A DNA stretch of 64,000 bases from Neocallimastix lanati (nom. inval.). Its lineage: Eukaryota > Neocallimastigomycota > Neocallimastigomycetes > Neocallimastigales > Neocallimastigaceae. The notes under the pieces are model-generated. The model was not told where the DNA came from and made no database searches. It saw only the letters and a program-made list of their open reading frames with translations. Each line of letters opens with the position of its first letter. Positions within the stretch are counted from its first letter, which is position 1. The translations under genes were made by a program, and so were the position numbers. Positions 50,749 through 60,369 of this stretch are shown piece after piece. Location of the stretch: the NCBI GenBank assembly GCA_016946835.1, contig JACVTC010000099.1:522501-586500 (forward strand), read 5' to 3'.

Positions 50749-52437
50749 ATGAAGTTTTCAAAAATTTTAAATTTAGTTTTAGTAGCGTTAACCTCTAAGG
50801 TATCTGCAGCCACGAGTAAGGATAATTTCTTTGATAATTATAAACGCGCAGATCTATTCACTTTAACCGATTATAATGTTCCCGATATTTATATTAATAT
50901 GGATAAGGAAGAATTTAATGCTTTAATTTATTCAGCAAGTGTTAATGCTATCGACATTAGTGGTGGCGTCCCACCTCCTCCTCCTCCACCAGGTGCTAAA
51001 GGATCATCAGATAATGGACCTGGTGATATACCAGAGGAATTTAGTCATTTAATTATAAATCCAGGTACAAAAGAAGAAGAAAATCTTAAAATCACTGATG
51101 CTTCTCTTAAATTCGTTCTTAATGGTGAAACTACTGAAATTCCTTCTATTTCTATTTCTATTGGTGGTGATCATTCTAGAAATACCTCAAAGGTCAGTTT
51201 CAATCTTAAATGTAATAAGGGTAAACTTTTAGGTAGAAAAGTTTTCCGTCTACGTACTAATGATGATGATCCAAGTTTAATGCGTTCAAAGATTTCTTGT
51301 GATATAGTTAACCATTTAGGTTTACCATCAATTTCTGCTAATTATGCTCGTCTACATATTAATGAGGAATTCATGGGTCTATACGTTCTTATGGATCACT
51401 ATAAGACTTCTTGGATTAAACAAGTCTATCCTGATGATAAAGAAGTCAAGAATCTCTATCAATGTAAGGAAATGTCCTCCGATTTAAGTGCTTCCAGTTA
51501 TAATTCATGTGTTAATGCTAATGATGATTATCCAGAAGATAAAGAAGATTTAAAGGAATTCCTTGAAACTATTAATGCTGCTTCCAACCGTTCTGAAATT
51601 GATGATATTATGGATGTTGATACTTTCATTAAATATTGGATTTTGGAATGGCTTCTCGGTTCAGGAGATCACATGTTAATTAATGGCAAAAATTATTATT
51701 TATATAAGCAATTAAATGGTATTTGGACTGTCTTATATTATGATTTTGATTCTTTATTTGGTGTTTCTCTTAATAGATATACCTTTGATCATGATACTGC
51801 AACAGAAATTCCATTCAGTGATTGGTACTTCAGTCGTCCAATTGTTGATACCTTGGTTAAAAATGATGAAGCTTCTTTCTTAAAGAATCTTCAATTCATT
51901 ATTGATAATGCTTTTAATCCTGATATTCTCTTTCCACATATTGACTCTATTAAGAACTGGATTGATCTATATATATTAGAAGATCGTACTCCTGTTAATG
52001 GAACTTTACCAGGTCGTATTAATGAATTTGGTTTCAGTAATAATTATAACTATGAACAATTTCTTAATAACGTTGAATACACTAGCTATGGTCATGTCTA
52101 TGGTATTAAGGAATGGATTCAAAGACGTTATAATTTTGTATGTGAAAATTATGATGTTAAATGCCCAAACTTTAAAAAGACTGAAGAAACAGAAGATATA
52201 TTCAGTACTAAAATGGTAAAGGAAGAAGACGAAGAAGAAGTCACTTTTATTCTTGACAATGAACAAACGATTATCCCTAATAATGAAATAGATGAAATTA
52301 TTACTGAAAATGTTGATTATAATAATGATGATGGTGATGAAGAAAAAGAAGAAGAAGATAAAGATGAAGCTATTGATATTGATGCTGACATTGATGATGA
52401 AGAAGATTCTTTCAATGAAGGTGATATAAAAAATTGA
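50749..52437 (+). CDS. CotH kinase-like secreted protein without dockerin
   Basis: 562 residues, intronless. Signal peptide about 1-20 (ends SKVSA), then NFFDNYKRADLFTL and NVPDIYIN as in the dockerin-bearing CotH. The Gly/Pro segment is reduced to one poly-Pro run (GGVPPPPPPPG, 72-82). The CotH domain (about 110-470) keeps the acidic residues: SGDHMLINGKNYYLY (Asp307) and YDFDSLFG (Asp332, Asp334). Instead of linker and dockerins it ends in a very acidic Asp/Glu tail (about 490-562). It would therefore be secreted but not docked to the cellulosome, or held by other means. Its closest relative in the window is the pseudogene at 47920-48290, and the two intact genes share clear similarity throughout the CotH domain. 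Confidence 0.92.
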   Translation: MKFSKILNLVLVALTSKVSAATSKDNFFDNYKRADLFTLTDYNVPDIYINMDKEEFNALIYSASVNAIDISGGVPPPPPPPGAKGSSDNGPGDIPEEFSHLIINPGTKEEENLKITDASLKFVLNGETTEIPSISISIGGDHSRNTSKVSFNLKCNKGKLLGRKVFRLRTNDDDPSLMRSKISCDIVNHLGLPSISANYARLHINEEFMGLYVLMDHYKTSWIKQVYPDDKEVKNLYQCKEMSSDLSASSYNSCVNANDDYPEDKEDLKEFLETINAASNRSEIDDIMDVDTFIKYWILEWLLGSGDHMLINGKNYYLYKQLNGIWTVLYYDFDSLFGVSLNRYTFDHDTATEIPFSDWYFSRPIVDTLVKNDEASFLKNLQFIIDNAFNPDILFPHIDSIKNWIDLYILEDRTPVNGTLPGRINEFGFSNNYNYEQFLNNVEYTSYGHVYGIKEWIQRRYNFVCENYDVKCPNFKKTEETEDIFSTKMVKEEDEEEVTFILDNEQTIIPNNEIDEIITENVDYNNDDGDEEKEEEDKDEAIDIDADIDDEEDSFNEGDIKN

Positions 52438-53122
52438 TAATTTTGATAACTTTTCAAATAAAGCTAAAAAGACTTTCTTCTGATATTATTTCAAAGGTTA
52501 TTAAAGTTACAATGAATGCTAAAAGAAAAGTATATATAGATAATTACTATTAAATTTATATGATTATTATTAAAAATAAGTAGATTTTTTGAAAATAAAG
52601 TAATATTTATTAAATTTATGCATGCATTAAATAAATAAATAAATAAAAAAAAAAAAAAAAAAAAAAAAAGGTTTTATTCTGATATTTTTTAAATATAATA
52701 TATATAATATATAATTTCAATTTCTAGAAAAAAAAAATAAGTAACTAAGAGAAAAAAAATATGATTATTATTTATTATATTACAACTTGATTTTTATTTC
52801 TTATTTATTAATATTAATATTTATTGAATTAAAGAAAAAAAAATATAATTTTTATTATTAGAATAATTAAAGAATTATAAATTAATTTTTAGACAAAATA
52901 AAATAAAAGTTATTAATCATAAAAAATAAATAATTATTTTTAACATACTTAAATATAATATAAATAAATAAAAAAAAAAAAAGAGCAATATAAAATTTAA
53001 TATAATTACTAATATAAATAAATAATAAAACTAAATAAATAATAAAATTAGAATAAAAAAAAATAATAATAAATAAATAAATAAATAAATAAATAAAAAT
53101 AATTAAAATATTAATAAATTAA

Positions 53123-53155
<33 letters not shown>

Positions 53156-53360
53156 TTGAAACTTTAAATAGATTAAAATTAATTATTAATGAATATATCC
53201 ATGATATATTTATCTAATAATTATTGTTAATTTTTTATCTTACAATTTATTTTATTATTAGTAAAAATAAAATATATGATATTATATAATATTATAAGAC
53301 AGCTACTTCTGAAGTAATCTTTCCAATAAATAGTTAAATAATTAAATATAAATATATGTA

Positions 53361-53402
<42 letters not shown>

Positions 53403-53514
53403 GAATACCATATGATAATATTTAAATTATTCATTTAGGTTTTAAATATGAAAATTTTAAAAAAATTATAATCATAAATATATGAATTACCTTTAAATAT
53501 GTTTTTTTCTATAA

Positions 53515-53551
<37 letters not shown>

Positions 53552-53555
53552 AGAT
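52438..53555. other. AT-rich intergenic DNA downstream of CotH gene 2
   Basis: Contains A/T homopolymers, an (ATT)n array near 53361-53402 and AAAT repeats at about 53060-53100. No gene seen. Confidence 0.6.
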
Positions 53556-54130
53556 TTTTAAAGTTTTGTGAAGAATTAATCCGACTTTATGGTAAGAGCA
53601 GCAGTATACCAAATTTTACACATTGAATTATTCTATATCCTAAATTTGAAAATTTTGGAAAAAAATTCATTCTACATGTTGAAAAAAATTTTTTTATTAA
53701 TTTTTCTTCGAATGTACTTGAAAAATCATTGAACATTACTAATGATAAAGAGAAAGATTTTGAAGATAATGTTAATTTTTATGTACTGTGTTTCTTTCTT
53801 GGTGGAAATACAGGTATTTAAAATCCTATCAATCAACTCGAAAGAAAGAAGACTTTTTTTTATTTTAATAATATTTTTTAATCAACCTCAAGTGAGTTTT
53901 CTTATCCAATTTTATATTTTGTAAGGATTGCGAAATATCTTGCTAATGTTATACCAATTGTGATTAATGATTTTTACACTATAATCAATTTATATACCAT
54001 TAGACCCAATCATTATCAAGAGTATCGAGGTCGAAATGCTAAGTCAAAGAAAAAAATTCTTATACATATTTGAATGATAATTTTTATTCACATGAAGTTA
54101 TCATTAATGAATAGGGAGAGCTAGAGGCCA
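53556..54130 (+). pseudogene. Decayed coding-like stretch, family uncertain
   Basis: A region with more balanced base use than its flanks. Plus-strand fragments such as FCEELIRLYGKSSSIPNF, CFFLGGNTG, RIAKYLANVIPIVIND and RPNHYQEYRGRNAKSKKKIL are broken by stops and frame changes. The first fragment faintly recalls TNP2-type (CACTA-like) transposases of fungi, but the rest does not support this clearly. Best described as an unidentified dead element or gene. Confidence 0.4.
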
Positions 54131-54335
54131 TCACATCATCGAAACTGATAATGTAGTTTTTTATTTTCATTTAGTTTTTTCATACACTTTTTTTTTTTAA
54201 TAAATATTAATAAATAAAGTTTATTAATATATATATATAAATATATATAAAATATATATATATATAAAATTAAAAAAAAAAAGGATTTTTTTATTTTTGT
54301 TTTATTTTCGGTGTGTACGGTCCTTTGTTGGAATA

Positions 54336-54626
54336 GGTGGTTCATTTCGCCAAATTGCATTTCGCCAATTTTTTGAAAACATGTGGCGTATTAAAAAAAT
54401 GAGGCATTTAGCCAAATTGAAAATTATTAAATAAATAAATAAATAAAATTAAATATTATTAATATTGAATAAAAACAACTTTAAAAAAAATAATTTTGAA
54501 TTAAAATTTATTTATTTATTCATTTATTTATATCAACACTCCACTTGACGAAATGCAACATATCAATACTACGCCACTTGGGAAATACAACCTGGAGAAA
54601 ACAATTTGGGGAAATGCAACTCTCCT
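54336..54626. mobile_element. MITE copy 2 (MULE-derived), with target duplication
   Basis: 291 bp. The right arm and core are the reverse complement of MITE copy 1 at high identity; the left arm is longer, with several tandem GCATTTCGCC/GGCGTATTA words. Ends: GGTGGTTCATTTCGCC on the left, complement of GGAGAGTTGCATTTCCCC on the right. Direct repeats GTTGGAATA (54327-54335 and 54627-54635), 10 bp if the preceding T is counted, flank it exactly, as expected of a MULE-type insertion. Confidence 0.87.
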
Positions 54627-54655
54627 GTTGGAATATTGAGGTAATCACAACGGGG

Positions 54656-54974
54656 ATCGTGCATTTCGCAATGTGGCGTATAATATTATATAAATAAAGC
54701 CATACATTATTAAGAAACTCTATGCAATCATAAATAAATATATAAATAATTATTATTTTAAAAGAAATAATAATATATTTTTTCAATTAAATATTATTAA
54801 ATAACTATGTCAAAAGAAATAATAATATATTCTATTAAAAAAGAATTATAAAAAAAATTTTTTTTTTATAATTGAATATTAATAAATTATATATAAAAAA
54901 GAATATTTATTATTTATTTGATTATTAAAAAACAAGCCACATAGAATAATACGCCACATTGTGAAATGTACGAT
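54656..54974. mobile_element. Second inverted-repeat element beside MITE copy 2
   Basis: Arms 54656-54680 and 54950-54974 are inverted copies with 23 of 25 positions identical (core AATGTGGCGTA with GCATTTC outside). They enclose an A/T-rich core without coding capacity. It shares the GCATTTCGC and GTGGCGTA words with the MULE ends but its core differs from MITE copies 1 and 2. Confidence 0.75.
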
Positions 54975-55570
54975 GGCGAAACGCACTAGATTTGTCACAA
55001 CACTTCCATATCTTCCATATAGGCAGAAATGTCCCTGCTGGACAGTCTTACTGAGTATTCAGCAATGACGCTCCAATATGCATATTACTCCCAATAATTT
55101 TCAAGTACGCTTTTTCTGGGAGTGCTTCACCAGTTTCTAACTTCCCTTTGATGGGAGGCTATTATAACCTAATCCATGGAGATATGTACTAGCTTTTGGA
55201 AAATGCATAAACGTCAGAAAAATTACAGCTTAATAGAATATATATATATCACCATATCACCGAGTAGAATATATATTTACATGGACACATGGAATCAAGT
55301 ACCCAAATTTTAGTAATTCCCTCATAAATATATTTAAATGACAGTACTCTCAGGCCCAGAGTTAGAATAATATCTTGTTCACATTACTTCGGATACACTA
55401 GAATAATATTATATATATAATGAAAAATGCTTACTTGTAACCCTAATCACCATATTCCATAAAAGCCTCGTATGAGGAAAACCTGAAAAATGATCATAGG
55501 GCATGACTGAACCAGGAGTAGCCAACAGACTAACTACCAGGATAGAACCTGGTTCAAAAGAAAAAAGTGT
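54975..55570. other. Unidentified GC-enriched block
   Basis: Conspicuously less A/T-rich than the surroundings, with coding-like words on the minus strand (fragments such as CIFQKLVH, SVIAEYSVRLSSRDISAYME) interrupted by stops. Probably a decayed transposon or captured sequence; no family recognised and no tRNA-like fold found. Confidence 0.5.
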
Positions 55571-57435
55571 AATTGATTATTTTCTATTCATACACTTAAG
55601 TGAAATATATTAATTTTTATTTTTATTTTTATTTATTTATTTATTTATTTTTTTTTTTTTTTTGAATTTATTATATATACTTTATATTTATTTGAAATAA
55701 TTAGTTTTTAATTAAATTTTTATTAAAATTCTTATTATTTATTATTATTATATTATATTAAATATATATATATTTTTTTAATAAATATTAATTTTTATTT
55801 CATTTATTAATTTGATTTTCATAATAATAAAAAAAAATTATTAATAAAAAGAAAAATAAGATAGTCTTCTCATTTTCCTTTCAAACAAAAGAACATGGTG
55901 AAAGCTAAAAAATTTTATTTATTTTAGTTTATTTTTTAAAAAAAAATATTAAATATATATATTCTACAAGAATATAAATATCATTTTTATAATAAAATTC
56001 AATACAAAATGAATTAGTTTTTTTTAATACTCCTTCTTTACTATTATTTTATAAATCTATTATAATTATATATATTAATGTTTTTTTATTAGTTATATTT
56101 AATTATAATATACTAAATTTTAATATATTTAATTATATATTTAGTTTTAATATTATTTTATTTAATAATTTAAATTAAATTATTCTTAGTTAATAATTTT
56201 TTTTTTTTTTTTTTTTTGATTTATAATCAGTAGTATTAAGGTAAATATTAATATATTAGTGTATAAATAAATAAATAAATAAATATATATATAAATAAAT
56301 AAAAATACTAATTAGAATTAAAGTATATTTGGACCATAATTAATAAGTTTTAATTTATTTTGTTATTTATACTTCTGTATTTTTTTCAAATTATATAATA
56401 ATTTTAATAGTTTCAACAAATTATTCTTTTTTAATTTTATTAATTCATTATTGTAATATTTTAACTAAAAAATTTTTTTTAATAATATAATATAATATAA
56501 TATAATATAATATAATATAATATAATATAATATAATATAATATAATATAATATAATATAATATAATATAATATAATATAATATAATATAATATAATATAA
56601 TATAATATAATATAATATAATATAATATAATATAATATAATATATATAAAGTATACAAAATATTAATAATATTCTCTATATATAAATACATTCTATAAAT
56701 GTATAACATACATATAAAAGTACATTTATACTAATTACATAGAGTATATATATTAATAAACAAATATGTATATTTGTGTATAAATTATATAGATATAATA
56801 AAAATATTGTAAAAAATATTATAGATATTATATGTAATGTATGAAAATGTCAAATGTAAATTTTTAATATATATTTTAGATACTAATATTTTGAATTATG
56901 CATTATACATTATAATATTTGACTGGTTGCCTTTTTACAAATTTAAAGCACATACTCAATTACTCAATACTGCATTAACATTTTTATATAATTGGATAAT
57001 TCAGATTACATCAGAATGTCTTCAAGTAATTTTTCTTATTAATATATTAATACATTATAATTGTAAATAATAAAAAAAATTAAAATTATATGTTTAAGAA
57101 ATTCTGTTAAAAAGATAAAAATTGAAATGAAATTCATTTTTAATTAATTTTTAATTCTAATGTATCACTTTCTATACTTTAAAAACTTTATTATTTAATC
57201 TTAACTATTGTTTAATTATATTTAATAATATTGAATAATTCAAAACTTATTGAATTTAAATTAATTTCTAATATTTTATACTTTAATAATATATATATAT
57301 ATATTTTAAAGAAATTATAAATATGTAGAGAATTTCCATTACATTTTTATCCCAACACTTTTTAAAAATCAAATAATAAATAATAGATTATTATAACAAA
57401 AACAAAAAGTAAATAAAAAAGAAAGGGAAAAAAAG
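55571..57435. other. AT-rich intergenic DNA upstream of the LRR gene
   Basis: Contains the pentanucleotide array at 56481-56643 and A/T-rich sequence. A 77-codon frame at 56837-57070 shows no recognisable domain and was not accepted as a gene. Confidence 0.55.
56481..56643. repeat. AATAT pentanucleotide microsatellite
   Basis: More than 30 uninterrupted AATAT units. Read on the minus strand it gives an artificial ILYYI repeat frame. Confidence 0.95.
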
Positions 57436-58092
57436 ATGAACTTCAAGTATATTTTAGGTTTGGCTTTATTTATTTCTCTGTCATTAGCTTATGATTGTCG
57501 TGATGTAAAAGATAAATTAGAAAAAGATAAAATTAAAGTTAGGGAATGTCATGAAGTAAATAATAATGTGAGATACTTACATCTTTCCCCTGCTTATAGA
57601 CTTCCAAGTATTATTTTTAAATTAGAAGAATTAACTGTATTAAAGGCATCGGATGTTTCTATTAAAGAACTTCCTAAACAAATTGGTAATTTAGTAAATC
57701 TTGAAAAATTAGATTTAAATGAAAATCAAATTTCATCTATTCCAAAAGAAATTGGGAAATTAGAAAATCTTAAAATATTAGATTTAGGTGAAAATAAAAT
57801 AAGAAAAATTCCAAAGGAAGTTTTCAATTTAAGAAATCTTGAATATTTAAATTTATCAAAAAATAAAATTTCTTCTATTCCAAAAGAAATTGGAAATTTA
57901 ACTGAACTTACCAGACTTGATTTACGTTTAAATCGTTTAACTTCTATTCCAAAAGAAATAGGAAATTTAAAAAAGCTAGAAACATTAAATTTATCTTCAA
58001 ATGAACTTACTTCTATTCCAAAAGAAGTTAAAAAATTAAATATTAAAGAATTGGATCTTTCCAATAATCATATTGCAAATCAAAGTAACTAA
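57436..58092 (+). CDS. Secreted leucine-rich-repeat protein, bacterial/Shoc2-type
   Basis: 218 residues, intronless. Signal peptide MNFKYILGLALFISLSLAYD (cleavage near 18), a short Cys-containing N-terminal cap (CRDVKDKLEK, ECHEV), then about seven LRRs of 23 residues from about residue 48 to 213. The repeat consensus is IPKEIGNLxxLxxLxLxxNxLxS, as in NLVNLEKLDLNENQISSIP and NLKKLETLNLSSNELTSIP. No transmembrane segment, GPI signal or dockerin follows. The regular 23-residue repeats match bacterial-type (Shoc2-like) LRR proteins that are common in anaerobic fungi. It presumably binds protein or carbohydrate outside the cell or in the secretory route; partner unknown. Confidence 0.88.
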   Translation: MNFKYILGLALFISLSLAYDCRDVKDKLEKDKIKVRECHEVNNNVRYLHLSPAYRLPSIIFKLEELTVLKASDVSIKELPKQIGNLVNLEKLDLNENQISSIPKEIGKLENLKILDLGENKIRKIPKEVFNLRNLEYLNLSKNKISSIPKEIGNLTELTRLDLRLNRLTSIPKEIGNLKKLETLNLSSNELTSIPKEVKKLNIKELDLSNNHIANQSN

Positions 58093-58763
58093 TACTACTA
58101 AATAAAATATGAAAATACAATTAATTAATAATATATACTTGATGTAAATAAGTGATATAAAAGAAATACATAAATTTATTTTGATTAAACATTAAGATTA
58201 TGATAGAATATATTATAAGATATTCTGGAAATGTGACTCATAATAATTATATGAAAATATTGAAATACATAAGTTTATGGATATTACATATATTTACATT
58301 ATTAAAATAACTTATAATTACTTTATATGCTATTATTAATATTAATATGTTTTTACTATTAAAGAATTAAATACCTTAAAAAAAATCATATTATTATCAT
58401 ATAATTTAATAATTATAATTATATTTAAATATATTTAAATAATTCATTAGAATAATAATTGTAATAGATCTATTTAATTATAATTATTATTTTTAATAAA
58501 TATAAAAATATATAAATTGTAAAGAAAAAATACATGTTGTAAAAAAAAACAAAATATGTTGATAAAAAAAATTTTTTTTTTTTTCTAGTTATATTTATAT
58601 TTATTTATTTATTTATTTTCTATCTTATATTTTTTTGTGTTACATTTATTTTCTATCTTATATTTTTTTTGTGTTACATTTATTTATTTTATCTTATTTT
58701 ATTTTAATTTCATTCATAATAATAATAATAATATCATTGTCTGGAGTCAATTTTTTATAATTT
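58093..58763. other. AT-rich spacer after the LRR gene
   Basis: No gene seen. It includes a duplicated short segment (TTTCTATCTTATATTTTTT with TGTGTTACATTTA at about 58617 and 58650). Confidence 0.6.
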
Positions 58764-60080
58764 TTAGTAAAAGAAATTCTGGTAGTAGTATGCCTTGTGT
58801 GTACCCAATATCGTCCTGTTAGCTTTTTCGAAATTAAAATCATCATTGAAAAATGACGGATATTCATTACCATCTAATGCTTCGTTTGATAATGAAAGTT
58901 TACCAGGGGTACCTTCTTGGAAGTATATTTCGCTTACGTTATTGATTTTATAATCATTGTAATCCATAACAATATAACTATTAGTAGCTTCACTAAAACC
59001 CAAAAAGATTCCTTTATTCGCATTTGGAATTTTGTATTATTTTGTTCAAGTGACCTATTGTAAGCTATGCATCCGAACGTTCTAATATAATGTATTTCTA
59101 CCTTTTTATCATAGAATAACTCATTAAGGTGTTTAATTTTTATAATATTTTTTATTTTTATGCTAAAAACACTAATATGATTAATTTTAGTTTTTCTTCT
59201 ATAAAATATTTCATCTGGAATCCTGTTATTTATGCTAAAATGCGGTGTTTTATTGTATAAATAATTTACATAAATAATTACATAATCTCAAAAATTTTCA
59301 CTTAGGCCTCTCCAGTATAGTAGTATTTTAGTACACGAAATAATAGTTTGGTTATATCATTCTGCAAGACCGATAATTTCCAGATATAATAGAGAGGTGC
59401 ATATATTTTTTTGTATATCATTTTCATAACAGTATTTGTTTAACTATTTTGTTATAGTATTCCCTTTTATTATTAGATTTAAAATATTTAATATTCTTAT
59501 CAGGATAGGCACCTTTACAATATTTTAAAGTATTTATAATATAATCTATAACTTGTTTCTTTTCTTTGACAAGAAATAACCATGCTTTTCTATTATATTC
59601 ATCTATCATAGTTAGGATGAATTTATTTCCTGTATAAGATTCATCTATAAGAAAAATAAAAACTGAAAGAATATCTTCAATAATATCAGCAGCTTTGGTG
59701 TTGGTTTTAATACGTAATTTTCTGTTTATTTTAGTAATTCTACAAACGGGACAACAGTTTCAATCAGAATTATGTATTTTTAAATAATTTTCAAGATCAT
59801 AGTGGTAATAAATGTCCTAAACGTCTGTGCCAAATTAAATTATTAATGTTATCAAAATTTTGAATAGCCTTATTAATGTTTCTTTCAATTATAGTATTAT
59901 TTTTTGGTATTGCTATAATATTTACTTCATTATTTTTATTAGCATTTAATGAAGTAATAGGTTTTTAATTTTTATCTAATAACTTTAATATTACTTCATT
60001 GTTTATCCTTTTAGTAATTACTTTTTATATTACTATTCTCATTTAAGAATCTATTGTATTCAATTGTATTTCAACTATAT
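58764..60080 (-). mobile_element. Ty1/Copia retrotransposon relic (GAG-pre-integrase to integrase)
   Basis: Minus-strand fragments in the order of a Copia polyprotein: WHRRLGH near 59840 and CPVC near 59745 (GAG-pre-integrase/HHCC zinc site); TMIDEYNRKAWLFLVKEKKQ (59609 downward) and IKYFKSNNKREYYN of the integrase core; YLYNKTPHFSINNRIPDEIF near 59240; IRTFGCIAYNRS near 59080 and FLGFSEATNSYIVMDY near 58990. The usual Asp of the integrase SDNG motif reads Asn (KSNNKREY). Stops and frameshifts are frequent and no reverse transcriptase or LTR is visible, so this is a dead internal fragment. Confidence 0.85.
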
Positions 60081-60369
60081 ATTTCATGTAACACGTTGTA
60101 AGAGATTGATTCACTCTAAATCTTGTAGTAATTTATTTAACTCTTTACTAATTTTGTGCCATTTTATTTCATCAATTCAATCTTAGTCATTAAATACTTT
60201 ATGATATTCAATTATAATAATATACAGAAAAAAGTGCTAAATCAAATTATTTTTCAATCATTCAACAAACTACTAATTATCGAAATTATTTACTCCAAAA
60301 AGATATAAAATTATTACAATTCTCATTATACTCAAGACTTTATAATAAAAACTGACTTTTATTTTTATT

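Noticed and set aside
55438-55562. Possible tRNA or structured RNA (GGTTCAAAAG near the end)
   Set aside because: No cloverleaf stems or acceptor arm could be paired by eye.
56479-56709. 76-codon minus-strand frame of ILYYI repeats
   Set aside because: Translation of the AATAT microsatellite.
56837-57070. 77-codon frame upstream of the LRR gene
   Set aside because: Somewhat protein-like but without domain, signal peptide or homologue I can name; low-complexity surroundings make chance likely.
57726-58064. 112-codon frame antisense to the LRR gene
   Set aside because: Shadow frame; its periodicity only mirrors the LRR repeats.
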